Positions 15,326-25,161 of a DNA stretch of 64,000 nt are shown here, piece after piece (position 1 is the stretch's first letter; every line of letters starts with the position of its first letter). The stretch is from Amycolatopsis aidingensis (GTDB lineage Bacteria > Actinomycetota > Actinomycetes > Mycobacteriales > Pseudonocardiaceae). The stretch lies in assembly GCF_018885265.1 (NCBI RefSeq), contig NZ_CP076538.1:2516001-2580000 (forward strand). The letters run 5' to 3'. The position numbers and the translations under genes were made by a program. The notes under the pieces were generated by a model. The model was given only the letters and a program-made list of their open reading frames with translations, had not been told where the DNA came from and made no database searches.

Positions 15326-16048
15326 GTGCTGACCCGTGCCCAGGCGATCCGCCTCGGCAAGCGATTTCCCCGGCGCGAGCGCGGGCGCTGGTTCGGGCTG
15401 GCCATCGACCTGATCTGGCCGCTGCTGGTGCTGGGTACCCGGATGCGGATCCGGGGCACCCGGCACCTGCCGGAGCGCGGGGGAGTGCTGATCGCGTCGA
15501 ACCACCTGTCCTTCGCCGATCCGGTCACCATGACGCTGTTCTGCCTTTCCGGGCGGAGGGTGCCGCGCTATCTGGCCAAGGCGGAGCTGTGGGAGACGCC
15601 GGTGGTGCGCGCGGTGATGACCTCGGGGCGGCATATCCCGGTGCATCGCGGCACGGCCAGCGTGCGGGACGCCTATCTCGGGGCGGTGACCGCGCTCGGC
15701 GCCGGGGAGTGCGTGGTGATTTTTCCGGAGGGCGGGTTCTCCACCAGGGACGACGGCTGGCCGAGCAAGGGTAAGCCGGGTATCGGCAAGATCGCGCTGG
15801 ATACCGGGGTGCCGGTGATCCCGGTGGCGAACTGGGGCACGCACGACGTGCTGCCCGCGGGCCGGAAGCTGCCGCGGTTCTTCCCTCGCCGGACGGTCAA
15901 CCTGGTTGCCGGGCCGCCGGTCGACCTTTCCGACCTGGCCGGATCGAGCCCGAGCGCCACCGATGCGGCACGGGCGACCAGGCGCATCATGGGCGCGGTG
16001 ACGGACCTGCTTGCGGAGGTTCGTGCGGAGGACCCACCGCCTGCGTGA
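15326..16048 (+). CDS. 1-acyl-sn-glycerol-3-phosphate acyltransferase (PlsC family)
   Basis: About 240 residues. NHLSFAD is the HX4D catalytic motif (His and Asp), GRHIPVHRGT the substrate-binding block II and FPEGGFS block III. Transfers an acyl group from acyl-CoA or acyl-ACP to lysophosphatidate or a related lipid at the membrane. The start is uncertain: GTG before LTRAQAIRLGKRF is the first in-frame candidate after the small upstream gene; its ribosome binding site is weak. The run of four co-directional genes from the dehydratase suggests shared transcription. Confidence 0.87.
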   Translation: MLTRAQAIRLGKRFPRRERGRWFGLAIDLIWPLLVLGTRMRIRGTRHLPERGGVLIASNHLSFADPVTMTLFCLSGRRVPRYLAKAELWETPVVRAVMTSGRHIPVHRGTASVRDAYLGAVTALGAGECVVIFPEGGFSTRDDGWPSKGKPGIGKIALDTGVPVIPVANWGTHDVLPAGRKLPRFFPRRTVNLVAGPPVDLSDLAGSSPSATDAARATRRIMGAVTDLLAEVRAEDPPPA

Positions 16049-16078
16049 GCCGGGGCCGGAGCGGCATAATCGGCCCAC

Positions 16079-17479
<1,401 letters not shown>

Positions 17480-17485
17480 GCCGGA

Positions 17486-17518
17486 TCCCCTGCGGCCGGA
17501 CGTCCCGGTCGCAGGGGA
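17486..17518. terminator. Hairpin terminator after lpdA
   Basis: TCCCCTGCG and CGCAGGGGA form a perfect 9-bp stem around a 15-nt loop that itself contains CCGG/CCGG. No T-tract follows, as is common in high-GC actinomycetes. It sits 7 bp after the lpdA stop. Confidence 0.7.
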
Positions 17519-17539
17519 CCGTTGGTTATCGGGACGAGA

Positions 17540-17972
17540 CAGGCCCCTTTCCACTCAACCTGGCGGCGATGCCGAAACGAACGGCTGCGCGACGTCTACC
17601 CACATCGCAGCGCGGTCGCAATGGAGCTGTGGGATCGGCTGATCAATGACGCCGAACGGACCGTCGAGATCCTCGTGCGCGCCGCGTTGTTCCTGGTCGA
17701 GCGCCCGCGCTTCGTCAAAGATCTGGCGGTCAAGGCGGAGTCAGGGACAAGAGTCAGGCTCCTGTTCGGCGATCCGCACGGCGACACCATCGCATTGCGC
17801 AATGCGGAACGAGATGATCGTCAACACCCACGTGTACGGGTTCCAAGGGGCGCACGCGCCATCACTGCACCTGCTCCGGCTCTCGGCCGGGGAGTTGTTC
17901 GAGACCTATTCGGAGAGCTTCGAAGCCGGCTGGAATCTTTCCCGTCCAGCAGCCTTCCAGGAGGCACGATGA
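17540..17972 (+). pseudogene. Decayed DUF5919 (PLD-like) regulator
   Basis: Remnant of the helix-turn-helix/DUF5919 family. One frame keeps the block DVYPHRSAVAMELWDRLI, then ERTVEILVRAALFLVE and RLLFGDPHGD. Near 17,800 the reading frame breaks with loss of about 40 residues, and the family C-terminus continues in another frame: MIVNTHVYGFQGAHAP, LHLLRLSAGELFETYSESFE. The N-terminal HTH is absent. The stop overlaps the ATG of the next remnant as ATGA, as I recall for intact pairs. Family recognised from memory of actinobacterial homologues; the inactivation is read directly from the frames. Confidence 0.75.
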
Positions 17973-18119
17973 CACGCCGGGACTACTGCCGGTGGTCAGC
18001 TCGAATTAGGGGAGACGCTGACACAGGCCGCCATACGGGAGGTTCGTGAAGAAACGGGAATCGCGTGTGAGGTGACCGGCCTGATCGGGCTGTACTCCAA
18101 CCCGGACCACGTCAACTGA
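17969..18119 (+). pseudogene. Decayed NUDIX hydrolase
   Basis: ATG with a good AGGAGG site starts MTRRDY, the usual N-terminus of the NUDIX partner of DUF5919 regulators. After six codons most of the N-terminal domain is missing and the frame shifts. The Nudix box is then intact in the new frame: GQLELGETLTQAAIREVREE followed by TG, matching GX5EX7REUXEEXGU. The text continues to LYSNPDHVN and stops, so the C-terminal third is missing too. A frameshifted and doubly truncated pseudogene. Confidence 0.78.
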
Positions 18120-18139
18120 TCTGGCGCAACAGAACGACG

Positions 18140-18706
18140 CTAGCGTCCCAGCAGCAGGCGCGCCTGGGCGGTCAGTTCCGTGGCGACCCGGTCCAGCGGG
18201 CGGGTGCTGCGCTGCGCGCGGGCGAGCACGAGCGCGCCCTCAATCGCGGCGATGGCCAGTGTGGCCATCGTCTCGGCCCGCTCGGCGGCCACACCGTGCT
18301 GCCACAGGGCCGCGGCCACCGTGGACTCCCACGAGCTGAACGCTTCGCCCGCAGCCCGCCGGGCACCCTCGGACTCGGCGCCGCCGAGCGCTCCCGCCGC
18401 GACCGGGCAGCCGGACTCGAAATCGCCTGACTCGAGCTGACCGCGGAAGAACTCGATGATGGTGTCGATCGCGTCGATGGGGTCTCCCGCAGCGGCCAGC
18501 GAGCTGATGGTCGCGCCCATGAACCGGCCTGCCCGCTCGGTCGCCTCCGTGGCGAGCTGCGTCTTGCCCTCGGGGAAGTAGTGGTAGAGCGAGCCGCGTG
18601 GGGCGCCGGAGCGCTCGACGATCTCGGTGAGCGATGTGCCGGCGACGCCCCGTTCGCGGAACACCGCGATGGCTCCGTCGAGCATCCGATCGCGTCCCGA
18701 GGCCAT
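18140..18706 (-). CDS. TetR-family transcriptional regulator
   Basis: About 188 residues. HTH at the N-terminus: AIAVFRERGVAGTSLTEIV then ERSGAPRGSLYHYFPEGK, the TetR pattern with a YHYF ending. The C-terminal part resembles the TetR_C_11/LmrA-YxaF type with CPV in the middle (SGCPVAAGALGGA). Two starts are possible: the ATG used, or one six codons upstream (18724) preceded by a purine run. TATACT lies seven bases before the internal ATG, so a leaderless transcript is possible. It diverges from the molybdopterin oxidoreductase gene, with a perfect dyad between them, and is the likely regulator of that operon. Confidence 0.9.
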   Translation of the reverse strand: MASGRDRMLDGAIAVFRERGVAGTSLTEIVERSGAPRGSLYHYFPEGKTQLATEATERAGRFMGATISSLAAAGDPIDAIDTIIEFFRGQLESGDFESGCPVAAGALGGAESEGARRAAGEAFSSWESTVAAALWQHGVAAERAETMATLAIAAIEGALVLARAQRSTRPLDRVATELTAQARLLLGR

Positions 18707-18761
18707 GTCGATCAGTATAGCCATGACCGGATTTTCTTCTTTTACTCATGGCGAGTTTGAC

Positions 18762-18789
18762 CAGGCATGTGACGTGCAGCACATGCCTG
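18762..18789. promoter_or_regulatory. 28-bp perfect inverted repeat, operator candidate
   Basis: CAGGCATGTG, eight bases, CACATGCCTG: a perfect 10-bp inverted repeat in the divergent region between the TetR gene and the molybdopterin oxidoreductase. Its position between two promoters argues for an operator rather than a terminator. Centre-to-centre spacing of the arms is 18 bp. Confidence 0.65.
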
Positions 18790-18868
18790 AGTTATGACGG
18801 TCGACATAGGTCACTATGACTTCGAGTAACACCTAACGAGGTGGACCCGACGACCGAGGGAGCGCGCG

Positions 18869-21409
18869 ATGACGACCCGGCCCGCCGCCGACGCGGCGCA
18901 CGAGGCTCGGTGGGGTAAGACGGCCTGCATCCTGTGTGAGTGCAACTGCGGGCTGGAGGTGCAGGTCGCCGACCGGAACCTGGTCAAGATCCGGGGCGAC
19001 AAGGACCATCCCGGTTCGGCAGGCTACACCTGCGAGAAACCACTGCGGCTGGACAAGTACCAGAGCGACCCACACCGGCTGCGTACGCCGCTGCGCCGCC
19101 GCCGGGACGGCACTTTCGAGGAGATCGACTGGGACACCGCGCTGGACGAGATCGCAGTGCGGCTCGCCGCGGTCCGTGACGAGCACGGCGGCGAGACCAT
19201 CTTCTTCTACGGCGGTGGGGGACAGGGCAACCACCTCGGCGGTGCCTACGGGAGGGCCCTGCTGCACGCGGTCGGCGCGCGGTTCATGTCGAACGCCCTG
19301 GCGCAGGAGAAGACTGGCGAAGGATGGGTCGACCAGCAACTGCACGGCAACCACACCGCTGGCGACTTCGAGCGCACCGAGGTGGCCATCTTCATCGGGA
19401 AGAACCCCTGGCAGTCGCACGGAGTGGCCAGGGCCCGCCTGGTGTTGCGCGAGCTGGCAAGGGACCCGGACCGCGCGATCATCGTGATCGACCCCAGGGT
19501 GAGCGAGACCGCCGCGATGGCCGACATCCACCTGCAGGTCGCACCGGGTACCGACGCGTGGTGTGTCGCCGCACTGGCGGCCACCCTGGTGCAGGAGGAA
19601 CTGACCGCGCGAGACTGGCTCGACCAGCACACCGTCGGGATCGAGCAGGTGCTTTCCGCTCTGCGCGTGATCGACATCGGCGACTACGCGCGCCGCTGCG
19701 GGGTGCCGGAGAAACAGATCCGGGCCGCGGCCCGGCGGATCGCCGTGGCGGAGAGCGCCGCGACCTATGAGGACCTCGGGGTGCAGCAGTCGCCGAACAG
19801 CACACTGGTGTCCTATTTGAACAAGATGCTGTGGATCCTCACCGGCAATTTCGCCAAGCCCGGCGGGGTGCACCCGCACTCCTGGGTGTTCCCGATCGCC
19901 GGGCGCTGGCATCCGATCCCGCGTGCGGACGGCCCGCCAAGGGGAGATCGCCTCCGCCGCGCGCTGGGCCTGGCCGCGATGCGCTGGGGCGCGCGGCCGC
20001 TGCGCCGGGCGATGGCGCTGGCGGCCAGGGGACGCGGGAGCCGCCTCGCCGACCGGATCGCGGACGCCACACTGCGGTTGTTCTTCGAATCCGTGGCGGT
20101 ACCCTCTGCCCGGCAGATCGCCGACATCCTGGGCCGGTCGAACATCGAAGGCACCACACCGGTCAGCGGCGCACGGGTGATCGGTGGCCTGATCCCCTGC
20201 AACGCGATCGCCGACGAGATCCTCACCGACCATCCCCGCCGGTTCCGGGCGATGTGGATCGACGCATCGAACCCGGTGCACTCGCTGGCCGAGTCGGAAC
20301 GGTTCCGCCTCGCCATGTCCAAACTAGACCTTTCAGTGGTCGTCGATGTCGCGCTGACCGAGACCGCCCGCTGCGCCGACTACGTGCTGCCCGCGGCCAG
20401 CCAGTTCGAGAAGTACGAGTCCTCCCTGTTCACCCTGCATTTCCCGCACAACGTGTTCCAGGTGCGGGCGCCGCTGCTGGACCCGCTGCCGGGCACCCGC
20501 CCGGAACCGGAGATCTACGCCGCGATCGTCGACCGGCTCGGCGTCGTCGAGGACACGCTGATCGCGGAGCTGACCGCCGCGGCCAGGGTGAGCAGGCGGG
20601 CGTTCGCGCTCGCGTTCTTCGCCACCGTGCGGCGGCGGCCGGAACTGGCCGGGCTGGCGCCCTACCTGCTCTACCGCACGCTCGGTGCGACACTGCCAGC
20701 TGCCGAGAAACCGGTGGCCCTGATCTGGGGGATGGCGCAGCTGTGCGCGATCGCCCACCCGGACGCCGTCGCCAGGGCGGGGTTCACCGCGCGTGGCTTC
20801 GACCTTGGCGAGCAGCTCTTCGAGGCGTTCCGCACCCGCCGCGAAGGCGTGCTGTTCACCGAGGACCGGTACACCGACGCCTGGAACTACATCCAGCACC
20901 CGGACCGGAAGATCCACGCCGCGATCCCGGAGCTGCTTGCGGAACTGGCCAGGATCGACGGCGTCGAGCCCAGCTACACCACCGCAGAGTTCCCCTTCGT
21001 GCTCTCCGCAGGAGAGCGCCGGTCCTTCACCGCGAACGTGATCATCCGCGACCCCGAATGGCGGCGCAGGGACAAGCAGGGCGCGTTGCGCGTCTGCCCG
21101 GCCGATGCCACCGAGCTCGGCGTGCGGACCGGCGACGTGGTGCGGGTGGTCACCGAGAACGGGTCCGCCATGACCCCGGTGGAGGTCACCGACATCATGC
21201 AGGCCGGTCACATCTCCCTGCCCAACGGGATGGGCGTGTCCCATCCCGGCGACGGCGGCGGGGACGGGGCCGAGGCCGTCGGGGTCGCCCCGAACTCGCT
21301 GACCTCGGCGGCCCGCAGGGACAAGTTCTTCGGCACCCCCTGGCACAAGACCGTGCCCGCGCGGATCGAGGTGCTCGCCGAGCACAGCGCACCGGGAGCA
21401 CGGCCGTGA
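18869..21409 (+). CDS. Molybdopterin-dependent oxidoreductase, formate-dehydrogenase/nitrate-reductase superfamily
   Basis: 846 residues, bis-MGD enzyme. The N-terminal [4Fe-4S] site is CILCECNC with a fourth Cys in YTCEKPLRLDKY, residues about 20-60. NPWQSHG and IIVIDPRVSETA belong to the MGD-binding Rossmann parts, and the C-terminal beta-barrel carries LSAGERRSFTANVIIRDPEW and LPNGMGVSHPG. In canonical formate dehydrogenases a Cys or Sec ligates Mo near residue 140; here the equivalent stretch reads SNALAQEKTGEGWV with no Cys, so the Mo ligand and substrate are uncertain. No Tat signal is seen: cytoplasmic. Stop overlaps the next start as GTGA. Likely under control of the divergent TetR. 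Confidence 0.9.
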   Translation: MTTRPAADAAHEARWGKTACILCECNCGLEVQVADRNLVKIRGDKDHPGSAGYTCEKPLRLDKYQSDPHRLRTPLRRRRDGTFEEIDWDTALDEIAVRLAAVRDEHGGETIFFYGGGGQGNHLGGAYGRALLHAVGARFMSNALAQEKTGEGWVDQQLHGNHTAGDFERTEVAIFIGKNPWQSHGVARARLVLRELARDPDRAIIVIDPRVSETAAMADIHLQVAPGTDAWCVAALAATLVQEELTARDWLDQHTVGIEQVLSALRVIDIGDYARRCGVPEKQIRAAARRIAVAESAATYEDLGVQQSPNSTLVSYLNKMLWILTGNFAKPGGVHPHSWVFPIAGRWHPIPRADGPPRGDRLRRALGLAAMRWGARPLRRAMALAARGRGSRLADRIADATLRLFFESVAVPSARQIADILGRSNIEGTTPVSGARVIGGLIPCNAIADEILTDHPRRFRAMWIDASNPVHSLAESERFRLAMSKLDLSVVVDVALTETARCADYVLPAASQFEKYESSLFTLHFPHNVFQVRAPLLDPLPGTRPEPEIYAAIVDRLGVVEDTLIAELTAAARVSRRAFALAFFATVRRRPELAGLAPYLLYRTLGATLPAAEKPVALIWGMAQLCAIAHPDAVARAGFTARGFDLGEQLFEAFRTRREGVLFTEDRYTDAWNYIQHPDRKIHAAIPELLAELARIDGVEPSYTTAEFPFVLSAGERRSFTANVIIRDPEWRRRDKQGALRVCPADATELGVRTGDVVRVVTENGSAMTPVEVTDIMQAGHISLPNGMGVSHPGDGGGDGAEAVGVAPNSLTSAARRDKFFGTPWHKTVPARIEVLAEHSAPGARP

Positions 21410-22260
21410 CCCCGGCGCGGATCGCGGAGTTCCGCAACGGGGCGCTGCGGTTCCCGGTTGCCGACGCGGGACCGCTCGACGGCGAGCCCGTCCTGTTGCT
21501 GCACGGCTGGCCGCAGGACCACCGCTCCTGGCAGGCACTGACACCGCTGCTGACCGGGGCGGGGTACCGGACCTACGCGCCCGACCTGCGTGGCGCGTCG
21601 GCCACGGCGAGCCCGAGGTCAAGGCTGGCGTACCGGTCGAGTGCGCTGACCGGCGACGCGGTCGCCGCGATCGACCGGATCGGACAGCCGGTGCACGTGG
21701 TCGGCCACGACTGGGGCGCCGTACTGGCCTGGACCCTCGCGACCGCCCGGCCCGACCTCGTGCGGAGCCTCAGCGCGCTGTCCGTCCCGCATCCCGGGGC
21801 GTTCCTGCGGTCGATGCTGAGCAGCACGCAGCTCGTGCGTTCCTGGTACATGTACCTGTTCCAGTTGCCCGTGCTGCCCGAGTTGCTGCTGCGCCGCCGC
21901 ACGTTGTCCACCCGGTTCCTGCTCGCCAGCGGGCAGGACCAGGAGGCGGCGGAACGGGATGCGGCGCGGCTGGCGTCCCGTGCGGTGGCCAGGGGCGGCC
22001 TCAACTGGTACCGAGGAGCGCCCTTCACCGCACCGGGTGTGCTGCGTTCAACCACGCCGGTACCGGTGCTCCAGGTCTGGAGCGACCGGGACGTGGCGGT
22101 GCTGCGACGGGGCTCGGAACTGGCGCGGCGGCACGCGTCGGGCCGGTTCACCCTGCGGGTAGTACCCGGCGCCAGTCACTGGATTCCCGAGGCCGCACCG
22201 GAAGCGCTCGCGTCGATGCTGCTCGAGCACTTCCGGCCGGGCGATTCCGGCGCGGCGTAG
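21406..22260 (+). CDS. Alpha/beta hydrolase, epoxide-hydrolase/dehalogenase-like
   Basis: 284 residues. HGWPQDHRSW is the oxyanion loop and GHDWGAVLAW the nucleophile elbow with Asp rather than Ser, which points to an epoxide hydrolase or haloalkane dehalogenase mechanism with an alkyl-enzyme ester. The C-terminal GASHWIPEAAP carries the catalytic His. GTG start overlaps the oxidoreductase stop by four bases, so the two proteins are translationally coupled and probably serve one catabolic or detoxification route. It ends 5 bp from the convergent acyltransferase gene, leaving no room for an ordinary terminator. Confidence 0.88.
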   Translation: MTPARIAEFRNGALRFPVADAGPLDGEPVLLLHGWPQDHRSWQALTPLLTGAGYRTYAPDLRGASATASPRSRLAYRSSALTGDAVAAIDRIGQPVHVVGHDWGAVLAWTLATARPDLVRSLSALSVPHPGAFLRSMLSSTQLVRSWYMYLFQLPVLPELLLRRRTLSTRFLLASGQDQEAAERDAARLASRAVARGGLNWYRGAPFTAPGVLRSTTPVPVLQVWSDRDVAVLRRGSELARRHASGRFTLRVVPGASHWIPEAAPEALASMLLEHFRPGDSGAA

Positions 22261-22265
22261 GTTGG

Positions 22266-23474
22266 TCAGGCCCTGGCCTCTGCCGGGGTGGCCGGGCGGG
22301 CCACCACGGCCGTCGGCGCCGGAGCCCGGGTGAGCCAGCGGTAGGCGGGCCGCTCCACCAGCACGGTCAGCAGCCAGGCGGCCAGGATCACCGTCGCGAG
22401 CACCAGGCCCAGGCGCAGCCAGCCCGAGGTGAGGCCGGCATCGGACAGTGCCCGCGCCACGATGTAACCGAGTTGCTGGTGCACCAGGTACAAGCAGTAG
22501 CTGATCCCGGCCAGCCAGGTGATCGGGCGGCGCAGGGCGCGCAGCAGCGGCAGGTTCCAGTCCGGGCCTCTGGCGGCGGCGCAGATCAGGCCGAGCATGA
22601 TCGTGAAGCCGAGCACCGAAGCCAGCTGCGGCGGGCCGGTGCGGAAAGCGTGCAGGACCACGGTCACCGCCAGCATCGGCAGCAACTGACCGGTACCGAG
22701 CCGGTGCTGGCCCCACAACCAGATGGCCACCCCGGCGGCGAACAGGTGCGCGTAGTACAGGCCGGAGGCGGTGGGCAGGCTGGTGATCAGCAGGCTCAGC
22801 AGCGGGCAGGCGGCCGCCGCGGCCAGCACGCTCCACAGCACCCGCGCCGGGCTGGTGTGCCGGAACCGGCTGCGCCACACCAGGGCCGCGCCGGTGAAGG
22901 CGGCCACCTGAATGGGCAGGGTCCAGTACGAGTTGTCGATCCGGGTGAAGAACTCGGGGTCCCACTCGTGCACCAGCAGGATGTTGGCCAGCAGGTCGCC
23001 GAGGTCCGGTACCGGCCAGCGGGTGTGCTCCGCGGCGCCCGCCGGGGCGACCGGGTCCGCCACCAGGATGCCCAGTACGCCGGGCCCGTGCTGCCAGCCG
23101 TTGAAGCCGACCACCGCCCAGCGGGTGATCAGATAGACCACCAGCAATGCCACCAGGTACGCGGGCAGCAGCCGCGCCAGGCGTGCGCGGAGCCAGCGGC
23201 CGGTTTCGCGCTTGCGGATGGTCGGGGCGATGAAATAGCCGGACAGCACCAGCAGGGTCACGGTGCCGAACGGAATGCTCAACGTGAACGGGTACCCCTC
23301 GATGCCCGGCAGGCTGGGCGCCAGGTTCGTCACGTGGCCGGATACCACGAACAGGATCGCCACCACGCGGATGACGTCCCAGTTCATCCGTCGTCGAGAC
23401 GTCGTCGCCCCGGGCGGGGCAGAGGTGGGAAACACGGGTGTCCTTGGTGTCCGGGGCCGCGGCGGCCCAGACAC
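22266..23474 (-). CDS. Acyltransferase 3 family membrane protein
   Basis: Up to 402 residues with about ten hydrophobic helices. The opening DVIRVVAILFVVSGH carries the catalytic His of the OafA/acyltransferase-3 family, and SGYFIAPTIRKR follows as usual. Moves acetyl or other acyl groups onto a glycan, lipid or antibiotic at the membrane. Start uncertain: GTG used here, or ATG at 23387, which begins immediately before the first helix. Neither has a strong ribosome binding site. No SGNH domain, in contrast with the acyltransferase near 47 kb. Confidence 0.85.
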   Translation of the reverse strand: MSGPPRPRTPRTPVFPTSAPPGATTSRRRMNWDVIRVVAILFVVSGHVTNLAPSLPGIEGYPFTLSIPFGTVTLLVLSGYFIAPTIRKRETGRWLRARLARLLPAYLVALLVVYLITRWAVVGFNGWQHGPGVLGILVADPVAPAGAAEHTRWPVPDLGDLLANILLVHEWDPEFFTRIDNSYWTLPIQVAAFTGAALVWRSRFRHTSPARVLWSVLAAAAACPLLSLLITSLPTASGLYYAHLFAAGVAIWLWGQHRLGTGQLLPMLAVTVVLHAFRTGPPQLASVLGFTIMLGLICAAARGPDWNLPLLRALRRPITWLAGISYCLYLVHQQLGYIVARALSDAGLTSGWLRLGLVLATVILAAWLLTVLVERPAYRWLTRAPAPTAVVARPATPAEARA

Positions 23475-23548
23475 TAACGAAGCACTCCGCGCGTCCCTCG
23501 ATCGGGCGGCATCCTATGACGAGACGCGGTCGTCTGGACACGCACGGT

Positions 23549-23971
23549 TCAACCGCTGGGTTCCACCAGCCGCAGTGCCGCGGGCGTGCGCGTACCCTGC
23601 GGCTCGAGCCGGGCATCGGTACTCCATCGCGCCTTGCCGCCGGTCACGAGCAGGTCGGGCAGTACTGACACGGCCGAGGTCACCTCGCCGCCGCGGGTGA
23701 ACACCAGCAGGTTGCCCGCCTCGTAGTAGAACTCGTCGTCCAGGACCGGGGCGCCGACTTCGCGCTCGACCCGCTCGGCGGACACCCCCTCGCTGAACAC
23801 ATAGACGGCATCCCACTCGCGTCCGGTGAGGTCGGCGAACCTTGCCGAGCCGCCGTTCGAGCTCAGTTCCTTGAGGCGGGCCTGCAGGTCCTCGTCGTGT
23901 TCCACACTCACGTCTCCTGTTCCGCATCCGGCACACAGCATCAGCAGCAGTCCGACGACCAGCGTCCGCAT
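23549..23971 (-). CDS. Small lipoprotein, possible immunity/partner protein
   Basis: 140 residues with a type II signal: MRTLVVGLLLMLCAGCGTG, the Cys after CAG being the lipidation site. The mature part is acidic with no family I recognise; it contains a predicted mixed alpha/beta segment (FADLTGREWDAVYVFSEG, then YYEAGNLLVFTRGGEV). ATG starts 2 bp after the stop of the WXG/DUF6973-like gene with GGGAGG nine bases upstream, so it is co-translated. Position behind a putative secreted toxin makes an immunity role possible; that is inference. Confidence 0.82.
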   Translation of the reverse strand: MRTLVVGLLLMLCAGCGTGDVSVEHDEDLQARLKELSSNGGSARFADLTGREWDAVYVFSEGVSAERVEREVGAPVLDDEFYYEAGNLLVFTRGGEVTSAVSVLPDLLVTGGKARWSTDARLEPQGTRTPAALRLVEPSG

Positions 23972-23973
23972 GT

Positions 23974-25161
23974 TCAGCTACCTCCCGGCCCCGAGCCGGG
24001 CTCGTAGTCACCGCTCCCGTGGCCCGAGCCGGTGCTGCCCGAGTCCGACCCTGGCGGTGCGCCGGGCTCCTCGGGGGCCGGGTCGTCGGCTCGGCCGGTA
24101 TCGCCTTCGACGACGTCATCGCTGTAGGCCAGCTCGCCGTTGCCGTCGATCACGACCGTATTGCCCTCGCGAACCGCATGGGCGACGAGATCGGCCAGCT
24201 CCTCGGGGCTGGCGTCCGGGTTCTCGCTTGCGATCCGGCGCCCCACCTCGTTGTTGTACAGATCCATCGCCTCCCGGTCCGCCGGGTTGCCCGGCAGGGC
24301 CTCATGCGCCGTTGCGTACTGTTCCGTCCAGTCCGCGCCGAACTGCCGGGTCATCAGCGCGTTCCAGTACGCATGGCGGAACGCGTCCTGATGGCTGTCG
24401 TTGGAGTCCTGGCCAGGGAAGCGGTCCTCGGCCGTGCCGAACGCGTCGTTGCGGATGTCGTACATGTCCTTCATCCCGAGCACACCGAGCTCGTCGAGCA
24501 GTTCGGCCTCGCGCTTGGTCACCGTCTGGCCGACGATCGGCGGATACGTCACGGTACCGTCCGGGTCGGGCTCCACCTGGTAATCGCCCAGGATCCGGTC
24601 GAGGTCGACCCGATCCTGTCCCGCGGCCGCAGCTTCGACCAGCGTGGTCGCGCCCGCATCGGTGATCCGGTCGTCCAGGATCCGGTTCAGCACCGCCTGC
24701 AGGTCGTTGTCGATCTCCGCGGCGGTCTGAAGTACGGCCGTGACTTTCCCGACCAGCTCCGCATGCACCGCGATCCGGGTGAAGAAGCCGTCGTCATCGG
24801 GACGGTCGTCCTGCGCGGCCCGGTCGACGACCGTCCCGTTGTCGATCCGGAACTGGTATGCGTCCGCCAGGCCCTCCGCTTCCTCGATGTCCCCTTTGAG
24901 CTGCCGGACAGCGTGCTCGACGGGATCGATGACGGTCGTCATGGCGGAGATCTCGGCGGCCATCGTCTCCAGGTCCTGGCGGTGCCGCGTCAGGGCCTCC
25001 CGTGCCGACTCCGCGCCCGGACCGTTCCATTCCGGCGGGGTCGCGGCGGAATCGATCTCGTCCTGGAGACCGAGAACCTGGTTGCGAGCGGTCACCAGGG
25101 CATCGCCGACTTTGCCGACGGCGTCCGGGTTCCACCGTTTGATCTCATCCCAGCCCGCCAT
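23974..25161 (-). CDS. WXG100-like protein with DUF6973-like C-terminal domain, possible type VII effector
   Basis: 395 residues. The first ~100 residues are helical and start MAGWDEIKRWNPDAVGKVGD, resembling LXG/WXG-type secretion modules of actinobacteria. A coiled helical middle leads to a domain around 235-330 containing HQDAFRHAYWNALM (His257, Asp259, His263), an HE pair at 286-287 and MDLYNNEVGRRIA (Asn303-304). This conserved His/Asp/Glu/Asn set is the pattern I associate with DUF6973, which occurs in secreted and polymorphic-toxin proteins. A Gly/Ser/Pro/Asp-rich tail of about 45 residues closes the protein. ATG overlaps the upstream WXG100 stop as TGATG. The enzymatic activity is not known and the toxin role is inference. 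Confidence 0.8.
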   Translation of the reverse strand: MAGWDEIKRWNPDAVGKVGDALVTARNQVLGLQDEIDSAATPPEWNGPGAESAREALTRHRQDLETMAAEISAMTTVIDPVEHAVRQLKGDIEEAEGLADAYQFRIDNGTVVDRAAQDDRPDDDGFFTRIAVHAELVGKVTAVLQTAAEIDNDLQAVLNRILDDRITDAGATTLVEAAAAGQDRVDLDRILGDYQVEPDPDGTVTYPPIVGQTVTKREAELLDELGVLGMKDMYDIRNDAFGTAEDRFPGQDSNDSHQDAFRHAYWNALMTRQFGADWTEQYATAHEALPGNPADREAMDLYNNEVGRRIASENPDASPEELADLVAHAVREGNTVVIDGNGELAYSDDVVEGDTGRADDPAPEEPGAPPGSDSGSTGSGHGSGDYEPGSGPGGS

